Part shown: positions 13,401 through 25,400 of the stretch, in pieces | Numbering within the stretch: the first letter of the stretch is position 1 | How the letters are laid out: each line of letters begins with the position of its first letter | Source: Malurus cyaneus samueli | Lineage: Eukaryota > Chordata > Aves > Passeriformes > Maluridae | Direction of reading: 5' to 3' | DNA: 64,000 nucleotides | Assembly (NCBI GenBank): GCA_009741485.1 | Contig: CM019227.1 | Location: 12,857,655 to 12,921,654, forward strand | Notes under the pieces: model-generated | Databases searched by the model: none | What the model saw: only the letters and a program-made list of their open reading frames with translations | What the model was told of the DNA's origin: nothing | Translations under genes and position numbers: made by a program

Positions 13401-16400
13401 CTGCTTGTTAATGAATGCTAATCTTACCTGGGACTTTGTCAACAGATGCAAAGACAGAGCGCTGCACTGTCGGGTCACTGCTCCCACGCCGGGACTGGTC
13501 ATAGAATCTAAATGGGAGGTGCTGAGCTGCAGCTGCAGAGCTGTGTCCAAAACCCATAACTTCAGTTGAAGGCTGAACAGGAAGATCCAGGAGAGCTATG
13601 TTTAATCACAATTGATAATTTTTGTTACTCAAATACATAAAAGGAAGAGGAGGTGACAATAGAATTGATAACTTGCTCAGGATCTCAAGACTAAACCAGA
13701 TTTTTAACATAACTTGCCTGCATTTGCCTCTTAATTAGAGTTACAAACGCACTGACAAGAGAGTCAGTGCTTCTGGCAACCTTTTCTACATTGCTGCCCA
13801 CACCACATTCACACTATGGAAACCCCAAAATACAGTAGAGGAGAAAAAAACCCAATAGGATTGCCGGAAGCCCCTTGTACTAAAAAAACATAGGATTTTT
13901 TAAGAAACCCTTTTGTTTTTCCCTGCACAAATAAAGGAATTCATTACTTACAACTGAACACTGCAGAAAGCCATTTAAAAACACAACGTGCTCTAAACTG
14001 GAAAAAAATTGCCTTTGCATTACCATTCAACCTAAAATTTTTAATATCAAGTAGATCTGTATTATCCTCAAACTCGCTTTGAATTTTTTTTTATGAAGCA
14101 AACAATAAAAGTGTGACATATGCACTTTGTAAACTCAAAGTTAATATGAAATCAAATCTGTTCCTTGGAAACTCAGCCCTGGTTCAGAGCTTTCTGTGGC
14201 CCACCACTCCTTACTGTGCCTCACCCTGATGTTACGTAAAGACTTGCAATGACAGACAAGTCTTGTATGAATCATTTCAGAACCCCCATTCACCTGCTAT
14301 TCTCTGCATTTTCATGCGCCGAGCTTGGATACGGCCTTTGGCCAGACGCTGTTTCGCGATAATGCAGCGAATGTGATCCGAAAAAATAAACGTAGCTTGG
14401 AGGATCGGGAAGGGCTTCGAATGAGGACTTGAGGCAGGCTTGTGAATTATTATGTTCAGAGCTCTACTGTCATCCTCTACTCCTGTCACCTGCATATCCT
14501 AAAGACAAGCAGAGGGCAAGCAGTTAAAGAAAAAATAAGCTTTTCTAAACTACAGATTAAATATTAAAATTGAAAGAAAAACCTATGAATGTTCCATCAA
14601 AGATCCTACAAAGACAATTTCCAGTTTAAAAATCCCAACAAAATAAAACCAAAACAGACTCTGCAAGTTGTACAACTTGGATTGACTTCCTCAGAAATCC
14701 ATATTAACAGAGATTGAGTCAGTTAAAAATTCAGTTAAATTATCTGAGCAGAGCAAATTTTCAGGAAATACAAATAGTGGCGGTTAAGACAAGAAAGGGA
14801 CAAATACAAGAAACTTCCTAATGCTTTTGAAATCAGTTAGATAAGCACAGATCCTTTTGAAATTACAACTTGTCACCTTCCCTATCTGTGTAGGAAAATG
14901 AGAACTCTAGGAGAGTTCATTAATGGATACTTGAGCAAAGTGCTTGGAACTCAATCCTTACTGGATGGGACTTCAGTGTTCAAATGACCCAAATGTATAT
15001 TGGGAAGTTACCTCATCTGCAATTGTGTCACTAGTTAGCCATGTAAACTTCTTCTGAAAATCAGAAATGTTTTCAAAGGCAGGAACCAGAAAAAAGATTA
15101 GTGAACAAAGAAACAAGTAAGCATGGTACAGAGCTTAAAAATAATAAGCTGATACTGGTATTACTATTTATGCAACATAAAATGTAGATTTTTCAGCTCA
15201 GAAAAGTTAACCACCCAGACTACAACTTCTCTTACCTGCAGAAGGCCTGCAAATTTAACTACTCCCCATCCAAGTCTGGCAACATCTGGTTCAACCAAAC
15301 TCATCTGGTAAATATCCACAGCCAGGAATCTTTGAACTTGACCCCCATCCTTTGTTATGACGGTACAAGCAATTAGATCGCTGTTATCTAAAGGAAGGAA
15401 GGAAGAAGGTTACATAATCACTGAAGCTGAGGATTCTGGGGTTTGGGTATTTTACGCAACAGAAAATGTTAATATATAAAAATGTAATAATCTTGACAAC
15501 ACATAGAAAGCTTCTGATCACTTTTTTAACAGGTATTTCAATTGCTAATCATAGTTAAAGGGCAAGAAATATTTTAACCACACTGGTTGAGACATCTCAC
15601 AAGTTAAATATAAAATGGGTACTAAGCATCTTCCTTTCTCTTCCTGTTACCACCTATATTAACCTTCATCTCAGGGGTGAAATTGCAACAGTGCCAATTT
15701 CCCTCACTCTGGAAATCTCAAAAATTCTTGTTACCACAAGACCACAAACAGACCCTACATCACCATAGGCCTTGTTATAAAAGGCCTAGCTTGTTATAAA
15801 CTTTGGCTCTTAACACAAGTTACTTCTGCACAGGTCCGAAACCTGACTATTCTGACTGCTGGACACCCTTCAACTTCAAGGCTGTTTTTGACTCTCCAGT
15901 AAATTGTAGCAGTTTTTGGACAATTATTTCACTTGATTTGAATTCCTGGAGCAGTCCTACTCTTCTCAAGACATGAAGTGCTTGAATTAGGACCCTTCCA
16001 AATACGAAATGTCAGACTGATGAATTTTGAATCTATTGAGATATTCTCAACAAACAGGCCAGAACACCAGAGTTTTGGAGCTCTCAAATACTACTTTTTG
16101 ACCAGTATTTACAAAGTTTTAGTGCAACAGCAAGCAGTTGCACTAACTACAGCAACTTGCTGTACAAATTCAAGTGTCCAACTACAGAAATGCAGTACTT
16201 CAAGAGCTCAAAGGGCAGAAGTTGCTTTCCAGAAAAGAAAGTTTTTTAATTTTGGACCTGACAACACCTTCAAGTAAAGCATTACTGTAAAAGTCTTTCA
16301 AAGAACAGAAAGTTACTCATTTACTAGGGAACTGTTACAGGAATCCTTTAAGTCTGTACAACTGAATGTGGTTCATTTACATGATTGTTTCTAGTTTACA

Positions 16401-19400
16401 GCTGCTGAAGGGTCATAAGCTGTCATCCTTGATGAGAAAAACAGAAGAGAAAGTGTGGTTAAACACATTTCCAGTGAACTGATCTGAGAATATTTACAGC
16501 CATGCTATGAAACAATTACAGGTACCCAACCACATTCAGATGAAAATACCAAGCCCAGTAAACTTCAGTACTATTCAAATTTGGTCTGGGGATTACAGTG
16601 AACCACAGACTTTTGAATGGCTTCCTGATAAGACACTGCTGCAAAGAACTGTGGTGTCCTTTCTGTGATTAGCAGCAATGACTAATTTCTCCTCATGCAA
16701 AATGAAGCTTGTAACCAGTCTGGACACAACACCTCTATGACATGGATCCAAGATTTCTCTGGACTTTCTCCAAGAAAAGAACATGTTTTAGGAAATACAG
16801 CCAAGAAAGCAAAGTTCACAGACCTCAGCAACCTGCAGTGCTAAAGATGTAAATTAAGGGAAATAGTTCCCAGTGTTTATGAAAATACTTGCCTGAAAAT
16901 AATGTATTGTAAGAAATCTTTATAAATATAACAGCTATTTGAGATGGTCTAAATGCACCTGATCTGCCTCAGGGCTTGCTCTATAATGATTTTACAATTT
17001 ACAGTCATCACAATTCCAGAAATCATCTACATTAAAAGCTCTGACAGAAAACTTTTAGCCCTTTGTATGCACAGCTGGTGGCCTGAGATAAGCATTAGGC
17101 TGGAGATAGTGAATGCACCACCTCCCACTTCACAGGAAGAACTCTTCCCAACAGCAGGCAGCCCATCTGGGATGACATTCTGCTTTACTACGAAAGCAAC
17201 CAAACATGACTCCACCTTGTTCCCGTTAGGTACACTTAGTTGAAATTAGAGGATGTGCCCCATGTCATACACCTGCACTACATTTTGGTCTTTATTCTCC
17301 TTGCTGCAAATATGACAACAAGCTGTCCTGGACAACCTTTCCTAGCTGACCCTGTTTAGAGCAGAGGGTTAGACTAGGTGATCTCCTGAGGTTCTTTCAA
17401 ACCTCAGTTATTCCACCATAAACTTTTTTCAAATCTTAAAAAAAAAAATATTGACTTTGAAGCCCTTTTTGAAGCCTGTATACTTGGCAGAGACAGAGTG
17501 AGCAAGGAGATTTAACTATAACGTTCCTTTTTTCGGTTTCAGCAAAGAAATAACAGCGTTAAGTGTATCCTCATTTGCCTCTTGGCCATGGCATTTAAAA
17601 CATTCTCACCAACAGAATCCTGTTACCACCTGAAACCAAGCACTGGGCTGTTAATTTGAGCTGCCGTGAAGTTCATCCAGTGAGCTGCTAAATAAGGCTA
17701 AGAAGACACCTAGAGCCTCACAGGCAGTGTGAGGCAGACAGTTATCACATCATATGTAACTGCTTCAAAGCAATTTAGAGTAAAAAAAGCACTGAAAGGT
17801 AACAGTTGGAATGATTCTGCTGACAGCCTCCAGCACTACAGAATGAACCTGCTGTGGAATTACCCAACTCTCTATACATACATTCATCTATAGTGCTGAC
17901 AACTTTGCAACTACACCTAAAGGTTCACATTCAACATATGCACATTAAAAAATTAAAAATGCTTCTTCACAAGAAACTTTAATGTCTCTCATCAAGCTCC
18001 CATAAAACATCATCAGTGCATTCAGGCAAAAGGGAAAAAGGTGCATTTTGACAGTTTACAGCATTTTTCAAAATCAAAACAGTAACTGGAATCATTCTTG
18101 GGTCATGTTAAGCTCTACTGCCTCTTGACACTATTTGTATACAAACAAGCATAAACACTAAAGGCCTTTCAACGTTCAGAGGAATTTTAAAATCTTTGTA
18201 CTAACAGAGATTGAGGAAACTGTTACATCACCAATATCTCCAGTAAGTAAGAATAGTAGTAATAAGCAGTTTAGGAGATTTTTTTTTTCTTAATGTCATA
18301 TTATTTAGAAAATTAAGGGACTACTTACTCAAATCAAGAACATCATCTGCCTTTATCAGATCTCCCTCCCTCGTAAGCGGTAACTGAGTTTCTAGTTCAC
18401 CTTGCAAGTGCAGTGACAGTGAACGGAGCATAAAGAAAACTCTGATTGCCTTGAGAAATTAAAGAAAAGAATATTAAAATATTTTTACACCCAATACTGC
18501 ATATTTTACGAGCATCTTACAAACATATGCTGGCTTTTACAAGTCTCAAGTTTACTGGCCTACAGTAAATCTTTTTAACACACATAAAACTGAAATTTTA
18601 AACTGAAAAAGCAGAATGTAATTTTCCACTTAGTTAAAAGAATACATATGAAAGAAGCTGACACATGCTATTTATTTCCAATGAAGTAGAAGCAGCAGAG
18701 CTTTTGTCTCATTGGCATACACAGATTGTGACTTACAGGGAAACGATTACAGGAGCTGCTTAAGCAAAAACAACAATCTTGGATTTTTTTATTTAATCAT
18801 TATTTTAAGACTGATTGTATTTGCAAAGCTTGTATGCTACAGACACCTATACAACCAACCTTCAGAGATTCCCACATTTTGAACTTAAAACAGTAATAAC
18901 TTTCCTGGCCAAGTCTAGCTAAGATGTCTACAAGTTAAAAGAGAAACAGTGGGGATTTCTGCATTTTACTTTGCTGTGCTCATCAAAACTAGCCACATGC
19001 AATGTAACATTCTTGGAGCACTTAATTTATATTCTCAGAAGGTCTTTATCAGAGCACAGCATTCTGAAAGTTGCACCAGTCGCAAGAAACTTTCAACAGC
19101 TGCTTTGTGAAATGAGTATGCTAGTTTTGATTTACAAATTCATGACATATGGTATGCAAAGACCCAAAGTGTCAAAGAACAATCATTTTATTAGCCACAT
19201 TTTGAAAGGCACCATTTATAATCCTCTTTCCTTACAAGAACTGCATTTTCAGTATAGCAAATGAAAAATCATTTTTTATTATTTCCGGTGTTCTGCTTTT
19301 TAAGAGTTTCCTACAGAGTAATTCTGTGGCGTACTGTAAATTAACTGCTGCCTTACAGTAAAAACATTGAATTCATGAACAGCTGCAGTGCCCAGAAACT

Positions 19401-22400
19401 CCCAGATTGCAGGAAGTATTAGGAAAAACAAATCTAAAGTGCTTTAAGGGAAAACCCTGCACTCCTCTATTTTTAAAATCAACAGAATGGTGGCTCCTGT
19501 GAAGCAGAAATGTGAGTGCTTGGCCAGCTCTCTACTGGCAGAGCTTCCAGAAACTTCTGGCAGAACAGGGATGAAAAGAGGGAAGCCATGTATCAGGTTC
19601 TTCCATGAAATTACACCAAAGCAATGACGTTAGTATGCTGTTGAATTCTAACGGGACAATATGATTATGTGGAGCAAAGGATGTCAAGGGTATCTAACAA
19701 AAACATGACAATAATTAACTACTTAATTCATAAGAACAGAGTCACTTTAGAATGGGAAATTATCTCTCCCATTTAGGCAGACTGCATTCTAATGTATTGT
19801 GGACTTACTGAAATTATACAAGATTGCTATAAAGCAGTTTGCTACCACATGTTTCAAGAATAATTCACAGTATTTGGTTTAGAACTTGCCAAATTCAATC
19901 AAGAACAGGAAAATCTTGGCACTTTTTGGTAACCCAAAGGTCAAATCCAACAAGGTTTTTTTTGGGACATTTTAAAATTTGTAGGGTAACCACTACTGAG
20001 CTTTCATTTATCTTCCCCCTCAAACCTCTTCCTCCTAGACCACATTAATTTTTATCACATTCATTTACTATTATATTAAAGGCATTCTTCTCCAAACACA
20101 TATTAGTGCAGAACAAAGTACAGGAACAAAAGATAAAATTAGAACTTTAGCTTTGGGAAAAAAAACCAAAAAACAACCAAGAACATCAGATGAAATGGGA
20201 ACCATGCTGTGCTTCCTACAATACCGACAGCGCTCAGTTTGTTAGCAGTATCAATAAATGGTGCTTTTCCATATTTTATCACATCTCAACAAAACAACAG
20301 AAAAGTTCAGTGGCCTAGAATTTTTTCAGCTGACTTTGTTTTCTTGTTTAAGTTGGAACAAATATGGATTTCTATGTTCATTAAAGAACTATGCATTACA
20401 ATGATGATTTCCTTATTTATATACACACCATGTGCAAAGAAACAGCAATTTGCAGGGAAACCTACCACTATCTTACTACATTGCCAAGAAAAAGTGTTCT
20501 TAGTACTTCAAAAACATCTCAAAGTGAAATTTTTAAGAGCTCCTCCTAAAGTGAAGAAAATAAGAGCTGCCACTTAGAGGGACTTTCTATAGCAAGGAAG
20601 AAGTAGGATCCTAACAGTTAAGAACTCATAATATAATCAAAATAATGGACAATTTCACTTGCTAGGGAAATGAAACTTGAGAACTGTTTTTGAATCATGT
20701 CAGAGGATGCACAGAATCGAATTCCTTTCATTTGAAACCATCAGCAATATCTCAGCAGCTTAAGTGGCAGCAGCAATGTCACAAGGTATACCTGAGTTCA
20801 GCATATTCTCATGACAATTTTCAGCTAAGGCAAGGCAGCCCGGCTGGAAGGAAGCAGCACAGGAATTGAGGAGATACTAAAACCTGAGTGCAATGTGACT
20901 GGGGAAGGAGGACCAACAAGGAAGCAATTCTGGGAATTCTTCCAGATGATAGAGACCCTTCCATCCTAAAGAATCTACAGGAATATTAGTATTGATTTTT
21001 TTATTTCCACCAACAGAAGTTAAGCTATTTCTTATTTAGCACATCAAAATCCTGGAACGATCATTTACCACTAATGCGCATTTCTAAGTATCCTTCTGTT
21101 AAATGCCTCAGAAGAGAATTCCAGGAAACATTTCTGCTTTCTAAGAATAATACTTTTCAAAATAATTCACTGTATTTTATCAGGCATCTTGCTGTGATAA
21201 CAAAAGCTGTATGGCTTATAACAAGTAGAGAAAACAAATCTTTTCAGAAGATTCCTGGAAATGGTTTTTTTTTCTTCAAGAGTACTTGAATAAACTTACA
21301 TAACACACTTACATAAACGCAAAGAAACTCAGAGGACAGCACTTTCCAAATAATGATTTCATGCAGTAACGTATCTCAGACTTACTGACACAAGGATTCC
21401 AGGACACAGCCAGATAAGGGCCATGAACTGATTAAACCACGAATGGAAATAAGGATGTTGTCCTTATCAGTATCACCTCTACAGATTGTGTCAGTCACTA
21501 AAATAGATATTTTGCTGGTTTTCTCCTCATTTTCAAGATCTCTATCATGAACTATTTCAGCAAGATGAACTGTCAAGTAAAATTAAATTTTTTTTTGCCA
21601 TGTCTAGAAACATGAGCAATATGGAGCCAGTCAGCCTCCCATGGTGGTTCTTACTATAGGAATATAATTGAGAGATAGACTGAGACAGCAGATGACAAAA
21701 GAAGCTGACAATACATTGAGTGTCATCAAAATGCCTCTGTACGTAACTGTCTTCATGCTCTGAAAAAGTACAACTCCAGTGCAAGAACATGCTACATTGA
21801 CTAGACACAAGAAGCCAGAAAAAGTTTCCCCACTGGGGCAGGTAATTATTATATACTCTACACAGATTTGTCTTCAACAAGCTTTTATGATTTTATGGAT
21901 GAAGCTTCCAATCAAGCAATTTTGAAAGAAAAGTGTTTGTATTCCTGGAACTGCTCGAAGACTTTGGCATCATTTTGTCATGAAGAAATGTAAGAAAAAT
22001 AGTCCTACTCACTCTTCGTGTTCTTTCCACATCTCCACAAGGCAACCTTTTCACAAAATCAATACCAGTCAGTGGTGTCCCCGTTGGGGGTAACAAGATT
22101 GAAGCATCCATCATCAAGTATTCTACATTCATAGGTTTCATCTATAAAAATATTTCAACACTGATTATTATACAGAACAATAAGCAGTTGCCTCCTTAGT
22201 TTAAAACACAATTCAGTGCCACATATTCCACAATTCTGAGATTTTTTAATACCATGTCTTATTTAAGATCTTTACATGCTAATCTCTAATCTATATTTGC
22301 TCACTGTTCCCAGACACACTGGCAAAGTTTCCATACTGATAAAACACAGGAAGAACTCCAGAAGATTACAAAAGGAAATATTTCCCGAATACTAAAAGCC

Positions 22401-25400
22401 AAATTTTGCCAGGTTTCATTTTCAGTTTTGACTTATATTTGTGATTATGTCAATCAAAAGAAAGTTTCTCATAACCTTTTGTCTCTGAAAAGAACTTTCT
22501 CAAAACTGAGACCTTGCTGAGCTTCAGACAGATATAGGAAGATTTTCATATCGTTTAGGGAAAAAAAAATAAATCCAGTGCCCTATTTAGTAGGCTAAAG
22601 TAATTTTTATATACTCAATTTTAGAAAGCAATGAAACTTTATTAAATAAAGAGCTGTGAAATTTCACATGATTTAAGAATAGACACAACTTCTAAGAGAC
22701 AAAAACACCACCCACATTTTGTTACCCTACTCCAGCAATGAAGACCCCAGTGTTCTCAGGAGCTATCAGTACTTTTTCCTGTGCCGTATCTGAGTTTGAG
22801 GATTTGGCAGGGCACAAGGGGTCTCACTTACTGTCATACTCCGGTATTCATCTTCAAACATATCCAGGAAAATTTCTTCTCCCTTTCAAAAGAAAGAAGA
22901 TGGACATGCCATGACCCCTTGGTGCTTTGAAGCTTTGTTAAGTTTGGTTATGTACAGAGTGTCTGTGAGGGGAGGCTGGGGCTGCAGGACACTGCTGAGC
23001 CCTTCAGCAACACTGATGGCACTGCTGAGAAAACACATTTAGGAAAGGGAAAGAGATTCCTCTGCAGTCCCTGGAGGACCATGGTGGAGCAGGTACCCAC
23101 TCTGCTGCAGGCAGATGTGCTCTGAAGCAGCTGCAGGCCCCACACTGAGGCAATTATTTTCCTGACAGACTGCAGCCTATGGAGGAGGGGACTCACACTG
23201 GGACAGGGGAAAGTGTGAGGAGGAAGAAGCAACAGAGAGAATCTGTTATGGACTGACACCAAATCCCTATTTCCCATCACCCCTGCACCACTCACAGGGG
23301 GAGAAGGCTGAAGAGCCAGGAATGAAGCTGAGCCTAGGACAAGGGAGAGGTGGGGGACAGCAATGTTTTAATTTGCCTTTGTTTCTCACTATCTGATTTT
23401 TTTTTTTTCAGCAACAAATTCATTTCTGTGAAGTTGAGTCTGTTTTGCCCATGACTGCAATTGGCAAGTGACCTCCCTATTCTTTATCTTGAGAAGATAT
23501 TCTATTCTCCATCCTGTTGAGGAAGGGCAGTGAGAGAGCAGCTGAGTGGACCTAAGCAGCCAAGGCCAAGCCCCCACAAGTTACTTATTTTTTGTAAGCC
23601 ACATTGAGCAAACATTCTTCAATAGAATTCTAAGAAAAACAGGAAGATATTTCAGACACTTGAAATCTGTCACAGATTTACTGCTCTTTACATAGAAGTT
23701 AATGCCTAAGGCTAAAAATTTTATTTCTTTCATTGCAACACACACACAAAATAAAAAACTTTGCAAAGGTTTCCAATCAGGAAAAAAGATTAAGTAAAAC
23801 TTAGATCATCATTTCAGATATGACACAAACCAAAACTAATGTCAAAACCAAGCATATGCTGCATCTGTGCCAATAATAAACTTCATCTCCAGTACAAACT
23901 CTGTGAGTCTTCCAACAGCCCTTTGTGAGGTATGTCAGGGTGGTATGGGAAGGGCAGGAAAGGAGATGAATCCTCCAACAGAAAACTACCTTCTCTTACA
24001 AATTTGGAGTTCCCATCTTAAAAAAAATGCTGCTTTGGGCAATATTTAAAGACTGGGCTGCATACATTCCCCGTTATGCAAAGGACTTATCCCTTACTGC
24101 ATTTTGCATATATACCTTGTAGAAACTACGAAGGAGATGAACACTTTCCTCTCTTGCACCCTAGAAAGAGAAAATGCATTTCAGGGAACACATACACCAT
24201 TACTCATTAGCCACATTAAAAAACCCACCCAAAAACTGATACAGAAGACACTATCTATTAACATCCCTATTCATGGCCTTAATCCCAGAATTTGATTGAA
24301 TACAGTCCTTGCACCTACGAAAATATAGTTTATATGAGCTCAATAGTTTCAAAAGCACTTTTTGTTACGTTATTGAGATGGATGACCCAAATTTCAGAGA
24401 GAAAATGAAACACAAAACTGCTTGAGAAGTTACAAGTTAAAATAGCAAACCTGAGAACACAGAGCTACCAATGCAAAAATGTTCTAGAAATTCAAATTTC
24501 ACATTTAGGCTTACTGCAACCAGAAATCAGCAAATTTATTCAACTATACTATGAGACTCAGACACCGGTAATGCAGTGACTGGTAATTTGAAAGAAAATA
24601 CTCACCTCAAGACAATCAAGGTGAACACTTTTTATGATCCTGCCATTTTTAGAAAACACCAGCTGCTTTAGCAATAGGCAGCCAAGTTCTAAAGTTGCCA
24701 AACGAATTTTTCCATCTATGAAAAGAAAATTTCAATATACAAAATAGCAGCAGTTTAATTGTAGCTCTTCCCATCATCCCACGATCTTAAATGTTTCTAC
24801 TCTTCCTGCAATTGTCAAGCTTTGCTCCTCTGTCATACCCCCCATATCTGACAGGGATGAGTGCTGATGCTGCCTTACAATGCTGTGGGCTGTAGAAGAA
24901 AAAGAACTGGAAGACTAGTTTAAAGCAGAAGAAAAATTAAAGCAGAATCATTCAATAAAAAGGTAAAGATTAATAGTAGTGAAAAATAAGGCCAAACCAA
25001 TGCCTTTATCAATCTGAAGACAGGTTGAATTATACTAAAATTACAAAAGGATTCCAGACATTTGGCATGGATAAAGTTACAAGGTGAAAGGTTTGTATAT
25101 AGGATACTAATCATAGCTTTTCCTTCAAGACAGAGAAGGAAACATTCTACATAACATGCAGCAAGATGAATAAAAATCCCCCATTTCCACCGTTCCCCAG
25201 CACTTCTCTCCCCAGACATGCCTTTATTTAAATAATTGCATATCCTCATTTGCACTCTTTCCTGCTGGTGTATGTACAAACTCTTCATATATAAACATGT
25301 TTTTAATCTCTGGCACATCAGCACAAGTTAATGTGTTGTGGATCTTGCAAGTCAAATAAACATCAGATTTCTACTCTACAGACAATGAAAAATTTGATAG

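Noticed and set aside
20209..20577. 122-codon plus-strand frame in intron 17
   Set aside because: Chance frame without family features; opens at a non-exonic site.
24920..25324. 134-codon minus-strand frame in intron 13
   Set aside because: Same strand as CLEC16A but not in the spliced frame and not needed for continuity; no homology recognised.
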